A DNA stretch of 64,000 nucleotides, taken from NCBI GenBank assembly GCA_001464055.1, contig LNET01000117.1, positions 1 to 64,000 of the forward strand, given 5' to 3'. Positions within the stretch are counted from its first letter, which is position 1, and each line of letters starts with the position of its first letter. The translations under genes were made by a program, and so were the position numbers. The notes beneath the pieces were generated by a model. It saw nothing but the letters and a program-made list of their open reading frames with translations. It did no database searches and was not told where the DNA came from. This DNA is from Burkholderiales bacterium Ga0077543. GTDB lineage: Bacteria > Pseudomonadota > Gammaproteobacteria > Burkholderiales > Burkholderiaceae_C. This document shows positions 35,929 through 44,947 of this stretch, piece by piece.

Positions 35929-36022
35929 GTAGGGCGGGTCTGCAGGTCGCAGCGTGCGACAAGGTATCGGTCTGCTGCGCCCGGAATTATCGGACGCCGA
36001 TGGCACGCTGCTGCAGGAAGAT

Positions 36023-37783
36023 TCAGCCCGCAGGTGCCAGCTGCTGCTGCGCCTGGTAGTGCGTCAGGAACACCTGCCCACGCAGTTGCCTGAGCAGCTG
36101 TGTGTCCTTCAGCCTGTCCATCACCGGCCCCTTCACTTCGCTGAAGTGCAGCACCACGCCGGCATCCTGCAGGCGCTGGTCGATGGCCTCCAGGCTTTCC
36201 AGCGCGCTGGCGTCGATGTCGTTGATGGCCGAGCATTGCAGCACCACGTGCTTCAGCGCGGGCCGGCGGGCCAGTTCTTCGTTGATGCGGTCTTCCAGTG
36301 CGCGCACGTTGGCGAAGTACAGGCTTTCGTCCACGCGCAGGCTCAGCAGCTGCGGGCTGGTCTGCACCTCGTGGCGCAGCACGTTGCGGTAGGACTCGGT
36401 GCCCGGCACCAGCCCCACCTCGGCGATGTGCGGCCGGCTGGTGCGGTGCAGGAACAAGGCCAGGCTGAGCAGCACGCCCGCGATCAGCCCGGCCTCCACC
36501 CCCAGGCCCAGCGTGAACAGCACGGTGGCCAGCACGGCGGCGAAGTCGGGTTTCGAATAGGCCCAGGTGCGCTTGAAGATGCCCAGGTCGACCAGCGACA
36601 GCACGGCCACCACGATGGTGGCCGCCAGCGTGGCCTGGGGCACGAAGTAGAGCGCTGGCGTCAGCAGCAGCGCCGCCAGCAGGATGCCCGCCGCGGTGAA
36701 GATGCCGGCGGCCGGGGTCTGGGCGCCGGCGTCGTAATTCACCACCGAACGCGAGAATCCGCCCGTCACCGGGAAGCCCCCGCTGAAGGCCGCGCCCAGG
36801 TTGCTGGCGCCCAGGGCCACGAGCTCGCGGTCGGGTTCGATGCGCTGGCGGCGCTTGGCCGCCAGCGTCTGGCCCACCGAGACCGACTCGACGAAACCCA
36901 CCACGCTGATCAGCAGTGCCGGCACGGCCAGCTGCTGCCACAGCCCCAGGTCCCAGCTGGGCAGGGTCAGCGGCGGCAGGCCCTGGGGCACGGTGCCGAC
37001 GATCTTCAGCCCCTGTTCGTGCAGCCTGAACTGCCAGGTCACCCAGGCCGTCAGCGCAATCGCGGCCACCGGCCCGGCCTTGGCCACCACGTCGGCCAGC
37101 CCGGTGGGCAGGCCCAGCCGCACCAGCAGCGGCTTCAGGGCGCGACGGGTCCACAGCAGCAGGGCGACGGTGGCCCCGCCCATCACGGCGGTCACGGCGT
37201 GCACCTGGTCCAGCTGCCGCACCAGTCCCGAGGCCAGTTCGACGAAGTTGTGCCCCTCGACCCGAACCCCCAGCAGCGGCTTCAGCTGCCCGGCCGCGAT
37301 CAGCAAGGCCGAAGCGGTGATGAAGCCCGAGATCACCGGATGACTCAGGAAGTTGGCCAAAAAGCCCAGCCGCAGCAGCCCCATGGCCAGCAGCATCGCG
37401 CCCGACAGGAACGCCAGCGTGATGGCCACCGTCCAGTACTCGGGCGTGCCGGGCACGGCCAGGTTGCCGATGGCCGCGGCCGTCATCAGCGACACCACTG
37501 CCACTGGCCCCACGGCCAGCACCCGGCTGGTGCCGAACACCGCGTACAGCAGGAGCGGCGCGATGCTGGCGTACAAGCCCACCACCGGCGGCAGCCCGGC
37601 CAGCGATGCATAGGCCAGGCTCTGCGGGATGAGCATGATGGTGACGATGAGCGCCGCCATCAGGTCGCGGGTGAAGGTGCCGCGGTCGTAGCGGCGCCCC
37701 CAGTCCAGGATGGGCAGGTGGCTTGCCAGGCCGGTGGCCGGCAGGGCCCGGTTCACGGCCGCGGGGGCGGCGGGCTCGGTCAT
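36023..37783 (-). CDS. SulP-family anion transporter with STAS domain
   Basis: A 586-residue inner-membrane SulP/SLC26-type transporter. The signature region LIPQSLAYASLAGLPPVVGLYASI is at about residues 51-74, with many further helices, and a STAS domain occupies roughly the last 120 residues (LKHVVLQCSAINDIDASALESLE). Substrate is probably sulfate or another anion; the neighbouring YeeE/YedE proteins and sulfur-responsive regulator favour a sulfur anion. It overlaps the YedE-like gene by four bases. Confidence 0.95.
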   Translation of the reverse strand: MTEPAAPAAVNRALPATGLASHLPILDWGRRYDRGTFTRDLMAALIVTIMLIPQSLAYASLAGLPPVVGLYASIAPLLLYAVFGTSRVLAVGPVAVVSLMTAAAIGNLAVPGTPEYWTVAITLAFLSGAMLLAMGLLRLGFLANFLSHPVISGFITASALLIAAGQLKPLLGVRVEGHNFVELASGLVRQLDQVHAVTAVMGGATVALLLWTRRALKPLLVRLGLPTGLADVVAKAGPVAAIALTAWVTWQFRLHEQGLKIVGTVPQGLPPLTLPSWDLGLWQQLAVPALLISVVGFVESVSVGQTLAAKRRQRIEPDRELVALGASNLGAAFSGGFPVTGGFSRSVVNYDAGAQTPAAGIFTAAGILLAALLLTPALYFVPQATLAATIVVAVLSLVDLGIFKRTWAYSKPDFAAVLATVLFTLGLGVEAGLIAGVLLSLALFLHRTSRPHIAEVGLVPGTESYRNVLRHEVQTSPQLLSLRVDESLYFANVRALEDRINEELARRPALKHVVLQCSAINDIDASALESLEAIDQRLQDAGVVLHFSEVKGPVMDRLKDTQLLRQLRGQVFLTHYQAQQQLAPAG

Positions 37784-38229
37784 GCAGTGGCTGGCGGCCG
37801 GCGCGACATCCGGTCGGTCAGCTCGAACAGGCCCATGCCGGCCAGCATGGCCACCACGAACAGCAGCGCCTTCGGTTCGCCGGCCGCCATCGACACGATG
37901 GCCGGGCCCGGGCAGAAGCCCGCCAGGCCCCAGCCGGCGCCGAACAGCAGCGCGCCCACCACCAGGGGCCGGTCGATGTCGCGCGACTTGGGCAGGTGCA
38001 GGGCGCCGCCCAGCAGGTTGGTGGTGCGCTTGCGGGCTGCCGTGAAGGCGAACAGACCCACGAGTACGGCGCCGCCCATCACGAAGGCCAGCGACGGGTC
38101 CCAGGCGCCGGCCAGGTCGAGGAAGCCGAGCACCTTGCCCGGGTCGGTCATGCCAGAAATCATCAGCCCCCAGCCGAACAGCAGGCCGACGCCGAATTCC
38201 GTGGCGCGAAGCATGGTGGTGTTTTTCAT
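37780..38229 (-). CDS. YeeE/YedE half-protein (DUF6691 type)
   Basis: A 149-residue membrane protein with about four helices and the motif GFCPGPA near residue 113, one of two half-size YeeE/YedE proteins in tandem. The family moves thiosulfate or sulfur-containing species across the inner membrane; the paired half-proteins probably make one full unit. The ATG at 38229 is preferred over an open upstream extension because it gives a clean start (MKNTTMLRATEF) and has GGAAAC-rich DNA before it. Confidence 0.88.
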   Translation of the reverse strand: MKNTTMLRATEFGVGLLFGWGLMISGMTDPGKVLGFLDLAGAWDPSLAFVMGGAVLVGLFAFTAARKRTTNLLGGALHLPKSRDIDRPLVVGALLFGAGWGLAGFCPGPAIVSMAAGEPKALLFVVAMLAGMGLFELTDRMSRRPPATA

Positions 38230-38251
38230 GATGAAGTTTCCTTGGCCGATG

Positions 38252-38689
38252 TCAGAACAGGTGGCGCAGGGCGTAGACCATCGCAAAGCCGGCGGCCATG
38301 AAGGTGCCGGTGGCCACCAGCGAACGGGGTGACAGCCGCGACAGCCCGCAGACCCCGTGGCCGCTGGTGCAGCCCGAGCCCAGCCGCGTGCCGTAGCCCA
38401 CCAGCAGGCCGGCGGCCACCACGGCCAGGGTGCCGGCGTCGATGCGCGCGGCGGCCAGCCAGCCGGCCGGCGCCAGCAGCCCCAGCGTGACCGGTGCGGC
38501 CAGCATGCCCAGCAGGAAGGCGATGCGCCAGCTGCTGTCGCCGGCGCGCGGCGGCATCAGGCCACCCAGGATGCCGCTGATGCCCAGGATGCGGCCGTTC
38601 AGCAGGATGAAGGCCGCCGAGGCCAGGCCCAGCAGCAGTCCGCCAGCCAGGCTCATCCAGGGGGTGAAGTGGGTCCAGTCGATGTTCAT
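38252..38689 (-). CDS. YeeE/YedE half-protein
   Basis: A 145-residue membrane protein, partner of the preceding one, with RILGISGILGGLM and the conserved GYGTRLGSGCTSGHGVCGLSR cysteine motif near residues 98-118. In YeeE of other bacteria such conserved cysteines pass thiosulfate through the membrane. It starts 75 bases after the ArsR-type repressor stop and 22 bases separate it from its partner. Confidence 0.92.
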   Translation of the reverse strand: MNIDWTHFTPWMSLAGGLLLGLASAAFILLNGRILGISGILGGLMPPRAGDSSWRIAFLLGMLAAPVTLGLLAPAGWLAAARIDAGTLAVVAAGLLVGYGTRLGSGCTSGHGVCGLSRLSPRSLVATGTFMAAGFAMVYALRHLF

Positions 38690-38764
38690 GGTGGTGATTC
38701 AGGGTCGGTGGTGGGGGGGGGTCGGGCTTCGACGCGGGCTGTAACGCGAGCTTCAACGCGAACT

Positions 38765-39082
38765 TCAGCGTGCGCCCTGGCAGAACTGTTCGTACAGGGT
38801 CTTCATCAGGGCCAGCGCCTGCGGGCTGCTCAGGCTGTAATGGATGTGCTTGCCATCGCGGCGCGTGCTCACCAGTTGCTGTTCGCGCAGCACGGTGAGC
38901 TGTTGCGACAGCGTGGGCTGAACGATGCCCAGCAGTTCCTCGAGCTCGCCGACGCGCTTCTCGCCCTGGGACAGTTCGCACAGGATGAGCAGCCGATCGG
39001 GGTTGGCCAGCACCTTCATCAGGCTGCAGGCCGCGCCGGCCGAGGCGCGCATCTCGCTCAGGGGCATGGTTGCCGTGCTCAT
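38765..39082 (-). CDS. ArsR-family repressor, BigR/SqrR-like sulfur sensor
   Basis: A 105-residue winged helix-turn-helix protein (VKVLANPDRLLILCELSQGE-like region, QPTLSQQLTVLREQQLV recognition helix). It has Cys19, Cys35 and Cys101; the positions of Cys35 in LLILCELSQGE and Cys101 in YEQFC match the redox/persulfide-sensing pair of BigR and SqrR. The setting, a sulfur transporter on one side and a persulfide-dioxygenase-like gene divergent on the other, supports sensing of sulfide or persulfide (inference). Confidence 0.88.
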   Translation of the reverse strand: MSTATMPLSEMRASAGAACSLMKVLANPDRLLILCELSQGEKRVGELEELLGIVQPTLSQQLTVLREQQLVSTRRDGKHIHYSLSSPQALALMKTLYEQFCQGAR

Positions 39083-39123
39083 CGTGCCGTGGCCTCCAGG
39101 GGCAAGTCATTTAAGTTGAAGAT

Positions 39124-39158
39124 AGTTTATTGACGAATGATTTGTTTGTCAATAAACT
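39124..39158. promoter_or_regulatory. Inverted repeat operator for the ArsR/BigR-like repressor
   Basis: Perfect 11-base arms AGTTTATTGAC (39124-39134) and GTCAATAAACT (39148-39158), separated by 13 bases, in a conspicuously AT-rich patch between the divergent repressor and MBL genes. ATTGAC-type palindromes are typical of BigR boxes. Binding here would control both directions; this is inferred from position. Confidence 0.78.
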
Positions 39159-39187
39159 GATGCATCGATATCGCAAGGATGCGTCCC

Positions 39188-40072
39188 ATGACCACCGCCT
39201 CGGCCCCCAGCGCCAACCCCATCGTCCACGCCATCTTCGACCCCGCCACCTGGACCGTCAGCTACGTGGTGCACAGCGGGCCGGGCTCGTCGTGCGTGCT
39301 GATCGACAGCGTGCTCGACTACGACCCCAAGGCCGGCCGTACCCGCACCGTGTCGGCCGACAAGCTGGTCGATTACGTGCGCGCCCACGACTTGCGGGTC
39401 GAATGGATCCTGGAAACCCATGCCCATGCCGACCACCTGAGTGCCGCACCCTATCTGAGGCAGCAATTGGGCGGGAAGATCGCCATTGGCGATCAGATCA
39501 CCCGGGTGCAGAAGGTCTTCAAGGGCCTGTTCAACCTGGAGCCCGAGTTCCAGACCAACGGCCTGCAGTTCGACCGCCTGCTGGCCGACGGCGACACCGT
39601 GCAGGCCGGCGCACTCACTGGCCGCGTGATGGCGGTTCCCGGGCACACTCCGGCCTGCGTGGCCTACCAGTTCGGCGACGCCGTGTTCGTGGGCGACACC
39701 CTGTTCATGCCCGACGTGGGCACCGCGCGCTGCGACTTCCCGGGCGGCGACGCGCGCACGCTCTACGCCAGCACGCGCAAGCTGCTGGCCCTGCCGCCGC
39801 AGACCCGGCTGTTCATGTGCCACGACTATCCGCCGCCGGGCCGCGATGTGGCCTTCGAGTGCACCGTGGCCGATCAGCGTGCGCGCAACATCCACGTGCA
39901 CGATGGCATCGGCGAAGCCGAGTTCGTGGCCATGCGCACCGCGCGCGACGCCACGCTGGAAATGCCCACGCTGATCCTGCCGGCCGTGCAGATCAACATC
40001 CGCGCCGGTGAAATGCCGCCGAAGGAAGCCAACGGCACGTCTTACGTGAAGATTCCCATCAACGCCCTGTGA
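39188..40072 (+). CDS. MBL-fold persulfide dioxygenase-like protein
   Basis: A 294-residue metallo-beta-lactamase fold protein related to ETHE1 and the BLH/BigR-operon hydrolases. Metal motif THAHADH is at 77-83, a second ligand region GHTPAC near 155, FVGDTLF with the bridging Asp, and MCHDY near 217. Such enzymes oxidise glutathione persulfide to sulfite during sulfide detoxification. The ATG at 39188 is chosen because AAGGA lies about eight bases before it; an ATG nine bases upstream overlaps that site. Confidence 0.92.
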   Translation: MTTASAPSANPIVHAIFDPATWTVSYVVHSGPGSSCVLIDSVLDYDPKAGRTRTVSADKLVDYVRAHDLRVEWILETHAHADHLSAAPYLRQQLGGKIAIGDQITRVQKVFKGLFNLEPEFQTNGLQFDRLLADGDTVQAGALTGRVMAVPGHTPACVAYQFGDAVFVGDTLFMPDVGTARCDFPGGDARTLYASTRKLLALPPQTRLFMCHDYPPPGRDVAFECTVADQRARNIHVHDGIGEAEFVAMRTARDATLEMPTLILPAVQINIRAGEMPPKEANGTSYVKIPINAL

Positions 40073-40091
40073 AGCCGCCGAGGAACCGCGC

Positions 40092-40445
40092 ATGAGCTCC
40101 TTCGACCACCCTGCGCTCGTCCAGAGCATCAGCCATTCGCTGGCCAGCCTGCGCAAGTCGCAGCCCGAGGTGATGCAGGGCTTCGGCGCCCTGTCCAAGG
40201 CCGCGATGGCCGCCGGCGCCATTGACGAAACGCACAAGGAACTGATGGCGCTGGCCATCGGCATCACCCAGCGCTGTTCGGGCTGCATCGGCTTTCACGT
40301 CAAGGCGCTGCGGCGGCTGGGCTGCACCCGGCAGCAGCTCGACGAGACGCTGGCGGTCTGCGTCTACATGGGCGGCGGCCCGGCCTTGATGTACGCCGCC
40401 GAGGCCGTGGCGGCCTGGGAAGCGTTCGCGCCCGCGGTTCCCTGA
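40092..40445 (+). CDS. AhpD-like carboxymuconolactone decarboxylase family protein
   Basis: A 117-residue all-helical protein with the AhpD signature CSGCIGFH (Cys-x-x-Cys near residues 62-65), a redox-active disulfide in the family. It follows the persulfide dioxygenase-like gene by 19 bases and is probably cotranscribed, so a thiol or peroxide detoxification role within sulfur metabolism is plausible. Confidence 0.92.
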   Translation: MSSFDHPALVQSISHSLASLRKSQPEVMQGFGALSKAAMAAGAIDETHKELMALAIGITQRCSGCIGFHVKALRRLGCTRQQLDETLAVCVYMGGGPALMYAAEAVAAWEAFAPAVP

Positions 40446-40484
40446 AGGTGCGGCGCGCCGGCCACAGGGTCGACGGGGCTGGGG

Positions 40485-41465
40485 CTATGGCTCCACGGGG
40501 GGCTTGGGGCCGGTTTTGGTCGTGGTCGTGTCGGCTTGCAGGCTGCGGTCGGGCGTCTTCTTGCGCGTGAGGGCTTCGCGCCGCGCCGAGCGTTGGGCGT
40601 CCAGCACCTGGCCATGTGCCCACCAGCGCAGGAACTCTTCGGGCGTTTCCAGCGTGATGCGGCCCCAGGCGCCGGTGCGGAAGTCGTTGATGGCCACTTC
40701 GGCCGCCTTTTGCATGTTCACGCGGCCACCGGGCAGCAGGCCTCCGCGCTTGCGGCCCACCTCGGCCAGCAGGGCTTCGTCGCCCAGGGCCGCGATGTCG
40801 CCCAGCTTGTAGCGTTCCTGCAGGCGGTGGCCATAGCGCGGGCGCACACTGGCCAGCAGGACCAGGGCGACTTCCTCCTCGTCGTAGGCATTGCGACCGA
40901 TGCCGCCGCTGGCGGCCAGGTGGTAGCCGGTTTGTTCGACGGTGATGCGCGGCCACAGCATGCCCGGCGTGTCGAAGAGATAGACGTCACTGGCCAGCAC
41001 CAGTTTCTGTTCGGCCTTGGTGATGCCGGGCTCGTCACCGGTCTTGGCCGAGCGCTGGCCCATCAGGGTGTTGATCAGGGTCGACTTGCCGACGTTCGGG
41101 ATGCCGCAGATCAACACCCGCAGCGGCTTGACCATGCCGCCGCGCAAGGGCGCCAGCGCGCGGCAGGCGGCCACCAGCTGCCGGGCCGGCGCGGCGGCAC
41201 TCGCGTCCAGGCCCAGAGCACGCGTCGCGGCCTGGGCCTGGTAGTGGTCCAGCCACAGTGTGGTCAGTTCGGGGTCGGCCAGGTCCTGCTTATTCAGTAC
41301 CTTCAACGCCGGCTTGCCTTGGGTCAGCTCGGCCAGCAGCGGGTTCGCACTGGAACCGGGCAGCCGGGCATCGAGCAGTTCGATGACGACGTCGATCTCG
41401 GGCAGCCGTTCGCTGATGGCCTTCCGGGTCGAATGCATGTGACCGGGAAACCATTGGATGGGCAT
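40485..41465 (-). CDS. rbgA: Circularly permuted ribosome-assembly GTPase (YlqF/RbgA)
   Basis: A 326-residue GTPase with permuted motifs: G4 NKQD (58-61) precedes G1 GIPNVGKST (about 120-128) and G3 DTPG, as in YlqF/RbgA, which acts late in 50S subunit maturation. It starts MPIQWFPGHMHSTRKA, the invariant family N-terminus; the ORF is open upstream but that part is not family-like. The C-terminal 30 residues are basic and variable. Convergent with the AhpD-like gene. Confidence 0.95.
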   Translation of the reverse strand: MPIQWFPGHMHSTRKAISERLPEIDVVIELLDARLPGSSANPLLAELTQGKPALKVLNKQDLADPELTTLWLDHYQAQAATRALGLDASAAAPARQLVAACRALAPLRGGMVKPLRVLICGIPNVGKSTLINTLMGQRSAKTGDEPGITKAEQKLVLASDVYLFDTPGMLWPRITVEQTGYHLAASGGIGRNAYDEEEVALVLLASVRPRYGHRLQERYKLGDIAALGDEALLAEVGRKRGGLLPGGRVNMQKAAEVAINDFRTGAWGRITLETPEEFLRWWAHGQVLDAQRSARREALTRKKTPDRSLQADTTTTKTGPKPPVEP

Positions 41466-41613
41466 GGGGGCAGGGGCTTTCGCCGAAGAAGCGGGAGCCC
41501 GGATTGTGCGGCGTGTGCGTCGCGGCCTTGTCCTACGGGCCCATGGGTGCTGCGCACTGCCCCGCCTGGCCCAAGGCAGGCTACGGTGAGTGCAACCATC
41601 CAACGGAATCCCG

Positions 41614-42018
41614 ATGAACATCCTCATGGTCCTGACTTCGCACGACACGCTCGGCAGCACCGGTCGCAAGACCGGCTTCTGGCTGGAAGAGTTCGCCGCG
41701 CCCTATTACGTCTTCGAGGACGCCGGCGCCCAGCTGACCCTGGCTTCACCGCTCGGCGGCCAGCCGCCGCTGGACCCGAAGAGCGACGAAGCCGACGCCC
41801 AGACCGATGCCACCCGGCGCTTCAAGGCCGACGGCCAGGCCCAGGCGGCGCTGGCCCAAACCATGCTGCTGTCGGACGTCAAGGCGGCGAGCTTCGACGC
41901 CGTCTTCTATCCCGGTGGCCATGGGCCGCTGTGGGACCTGGCCGAAGACACGGGCCAGAATCCGGCCTCGTCCGCACCGGCAGCGCAAGCGCTGCTGGCA
42001 CGCATCCAGAGCAGCTGA
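41614..42018 (+). pseudogene. DJ-1/PfpI family gene with an internal in-frame deletion
   Basis: The product has 134 residues, against about 225-230 usual for this type 1 glutamine-amidotransferase-like family. It begins MNILMVLTSHDTLGSTGRKT and is normal through VFYPGGHGPLWDLAED, then jumps straight to TGQNPASSAPAAQALLARI, the C-terminus of intact relatives. Roughly 90 residues are missing, including the nucleophile elbow (AVCHAP in relatives). The reading frame is intact and the stop normal. It is either a pseudogene or a reduced protein without catalytic Cys. It lies 19 bases before the aldehyde dehydrogenase gene. Confidence 0.85.
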
Positions 42019-42037
42019 AACTTCCAGGTAAAGAATC

Positions 42038-43408
42038 ATGGCCTACATCAGTACCAATCCCTTCAACGGCAAGGTTCTGCAGCGCTTCGACGACGTTGGC
42101 GACGCAGCCCTGCAGCAAAAGCTGCAAGCCGCCCACGACTGCTTCGGCACCCATTGGCGCGACACCAGCTTCGAGCAGCGCCGCACCGTGATGAAGCAGG
42201 CTGCCGCGCTGATGCGCGAACGTGCACCGCAGCTGGCCGAACTGGTCAGCCTGGAGATGGGCAAGCTCATCGCGCAGAGCCTGGGCGAAGTTGCGCTCAG
42301 CGCCGCCATCCTCGACTATTACGCCGACCATGCCGAGGCCTTCCTGGCACCCGAGGTGCTGCCCACGTCAAGGGGCACGGCAGTGGTCGAAAGCCAGCCC
42401 TTGGGCGTGCTGCTGGGGGTGGAGCCCTGGAACTACCCGTACTACCAAATTGCCCGTTTCGCCGCGCCGAACCTCATGGCCGGCAACGTGGTGATGGTCA
42501 AGCATGCCTCCAACGTGCCGCAGTGCGCACAGGCCTTCGAGCGCTTGATGCATGACGCCGGCCTGCCGCAGGCGGCCTATACCAACCTGTTCATCAGCAC
42601 CGACCAGGTGGCCGGGCTGATCGACGATCCGCGCGTGCGGGCGGTGGCCCTGACCGGCAGCGAACGTGCGGGCGCCGTGGTGGCCGCGCGCGCAGCGCAG
42701 AACTTGAAGAAGTCCACGCTGGAGCTCGGCGGCAGCGACGCCTTCATCGTGCTGGAAGATGCCGACATGGCGCTGGCGCTGAAACACGCGGTCGCCGGCC
42801 GCATGGGTAACGCCGGGCAGGCCTGCACCGCGTCCAAGCGTTTCATCGTCGTCGACGCCGTCGCCGATGCCTTCCTCGACAAGTTCCAGACGGCGCTGTC
42901 GGCCTTCGTGCCCGGCGACCCGCTGGACAAGGCCACGACGCTGGCCCCGTTGTCCAGCGCCGCGGCGCTGGACACGCTGCTCAGGCAGGTGGACGAAGCC
43001 GTGGCCCATGGCGCACGCGTGCTGATGGGAGGCCAGGCCGTGGCGGGCTTGCCTGGCGCTTTCATGCAGCCCACGGTGCTGACCGACATCGACGCGGCGA
43101 ACCCGGCCTACGCGCAGGAATTCTTCGGACCGGTGGCGCTGTTTTTCCGCGTGAAGGACGAGGCCGCGGCCGTGAAGCTGGCCAACGACTCGCCTTTCGG
43201 CCTGGGCGGTTCGGTCTTCACGACCGACATCGACCGCGGCCGGCGCGTCGCGCGCGCCATCGACACCGGCATGGTGTTCATCAACTCTGCCGCCGCGTCG
43301 GCGCCCGAGCTGCCTTTCGGCGGGGTGAAGAATTCAGGCTACGGACGTGAACTCTCACGCGCCGGCATCCTGGAATTCGTCAACCGCAAGCTCATTCGCG
43401 TGGCCTGA
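42038..43408 (+). CDS. NAD(P)-dependent succinate-semialdehyde dehydrogenase
   Basis: A 456-residue aldehyde dehydrogenase close to the YneI/Sad branch. WNYPYYQIARFAAPNLMAGN, catalytic Glu in LELGGSD (about 229) and catalytic Cys in GQACTASKRF (about 263) are intact, as is the PELPFGGVKNSGYGREL motif near the end. Length fits that branch. The exact aldehyde cannot be proven from sequence. Same strand as the reduced DJ-1 gene before it and zwf after it. Confidence 0.9.
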   Translation: MAYISTNPFNGKVLQRFDDVGDAALQQKLQAAHDCFGTHWRDTSFEQRRTVMKQAAALMRERAPQLAELVSLEMGKLIAQSLGEVALSAAILDYYADHAEAFLAPEVLPTSRGTAVVESQPLGVLLGVEPWNYPYYQIARFAAPNLMAGNVVMVKHASNVPQCAQAFERLMHDAGLPQAAYTNLFISTDQVAGLIDDPRVRAVALTGSERAGAVVAARAAQNLKKSTLELGGSDAFIVLEDADMALALKHAVAGRMGNAGQACTASKRFIVVDAVADAFLDKFQTALSAFVPGDPLDKATTLAPLSSAAALDTLLRQVDEAVAHGARVLMGGQAVAGLPGAFMQPTVLTDIDAANPAYAQEFFGPVALFFRVKDEAAAVKLANDSPFGLGGSVFTTDIDRGRRVARAIDTGMVFINSAAASAPELPFGGVKNSGYGRELSRAGILEFVNRKLIRVA

Positions 43409-43470
43409 ACGGGCCCGGCCGGTCTGATACTTGCTGGAAGCGCAATGCGTAACCAGCAAGGAGTTGCACC

Positions 43471-44934
43471 TTGGCGAAAGTACCCTCCGGCGTCGGCCCG
43501 AGCCACCCGCAGGTGGTGGTGTTGTTCGGTGCCACGGGCGACCTGGCGCGGCGCAAGCTGCTGCCGGGGCTGTACCACCTGGCCACATCGGGGTTCATCC
43601 CCGACTGCCGCGTCATCGGAGTGTCGCTGGACGACATCGACGCCGATGGCTTCAGGCGGCTGGCGCGGCAGTCGCTGGGCGACTTTTCGAGCCGCTCGAC
43701 CGATGACGCCGACTGGGCGGCCTTCGCGCAGCGACTCGACTACGTCAGCCTGTCGGCCGGCCCCCAGGCCCTGAAGGCCGCGGTCGACGCGGCCGAGGCC
43801 AGCTTCGACACCGAAAGCCGGCGTCTGCACTACCTGAGCGTGCCGCCGAGCGCAGCCCTGTCGGCGGTGCGCATGCTGGCCGAAGCACGGCTGGTCGAGC
43901 GCTCGCGCATCGTCATGGAAAAGCCCTTCGGCACCGACCTGGCCAGCGCGGTGGAACTGAACGCCCGCCTGCACCAGGTCTTCGCCGAAGACCAGATCTT
44001 CCGCATCGACCATTTCCTGGGCAAGGAACCTGCGCAGAACATCCTGGCCTTCCGCTTCGCCAACGGCCTGTTCGAACCCATCTGGAACCGCAACTTCATC
44101 GACCACGTGCAGATCGACGTGCCCGAGACCCTGGGCCTGGCCCAGCGTGCCACGTTCTACGAACAGACCGGCGCTTACCGCGACATGGTGGTGACGCACC
44201 TGTTCCAGATCCTGGCCTTCATGGCGATGGAGCCACCCACGGCACTGGAACCGCAGCCCATCAGCGAGGAAAAGAACAAGGTCTTCCGCAGCATGTTGCC
44301 GATCCAGCCCGGCGACGTGGTGCGTGGCCAGTACAGCGGCTACCGCGACGAGCCGGGGGTGGACGTGCAGTCAGAGACCGAGACCTTCATCGCGCTGAAG
44401 TGCTTCATCGACAACTGGCGCTGGGCCGGCGTGCCCTTCTTCCTGCGCACCGGCAAGAAGCTGGCCGAGGGCCAGCGCATCATCAGCATCGCCTTCCGCG
44501 AGCCGCCCAAGAGCATGTTCCCGCCGGGCTCGGGCGTGGGCGCTCAGGGCCCCGACCACCTCACCTTCGACCTGGCCGATGCCTCGAAGATGAGCCTGTC
44601 GTTCTACGGCAAGCGGCCGGGCCCGGGCATGCGGCTGGACAAGCTCAGCCTGCAGTTCGCCATGCACGACACCGGTCTTGCCGGCGAAGTGCTGGAGGCC
44701 TACGAACGCCTGATCCTGGACGCGATGCGCGGCGACCACACGCTGTTCAACACCGCCGAGGGCATCGAACGCTTGTGGCAGGTGTCGGTGCCGTTGCTCG
44801 AAGCCCCGCCGCCCGTGCGGCTGTACGCACCGGGTTCGTGGGGCCCGAAGTCGGTGCACCAGCTGATCGCCCCGCACGCCTGGCGGCTGCCGTTCGAGCG
44901 CAGCTGGCGCAGCCCGAACAGCACTGGCAACTGA
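43471..44934 (+). CDS. zwf: Glucose-6-phosphate 1-dehydrogenase
   Basis: Zwf oxidises glucose-6-phosphate to 6-phosphogluconolactone. The 487 residues hold the nucleotide-binding GATGDLARRKL at about 20-30 and the active-site RIDHFLGKEPAQN (His about 181), with normal length. The start is a TTG at 43471: AAGGAG lies seven bases upstream and no ATG or GTG in frame fits the family N-terminus. It lies 62 bases after the aldehyde dehydrogenase and converges with the cytochrome gene. Confidence 0.97.
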   Translation: MAKVPSGVGPSHPQVVVLFGATGDLARRKLLPGLYHLATSGFIPDCRVIGVSLDDIDADGFRRLARQSLGDFSSRSTDDADWAAFAQRLDYVSLSAGPQALKAAVDAAEASFDTESRRLHYLSVPPSAALSAVRMLAEARLVERSRIVMEKPFGTDLASAVELNARLHQVFAEDQIFRIDHFLGKEPAQNILAFRFANGLFEPIWNRNFIDHVQIDVPETLGLAQRATFYEQTGAYRDMVVTHLFQILAFMAMEPPTALEPQPISEEKNKVFRSMLPIQPGDVVRGQYSGYRDEPGVDVQSETETFIALKCFIDNWRWAGVPFFLRTGKKLAEGQRIISIAFREPPKSMFPPGSGVGAQGPDHLTFDLADASKMSLSFYGKRPGPGMRLDKLSLQFAMHDTGLAGEVLEAYERLILDAMRGDHTLFNTAEGIERLWQVSVPLLEAPPPVRLYAPGSWGPKSVHQLIAPHAWRLPFERSWRSPNSTGN

Positions 44935-44947
44935 AGGCCCGTGCCGT

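Noticed and set aside
38690..38764. The G-run and GCTTCAACGCG-like repeats upstream of the YeeE gene as a regulatory element
   Set aside because: Copies are few and short, with no symmetry. The convincing operator is the one at 39124-39158.
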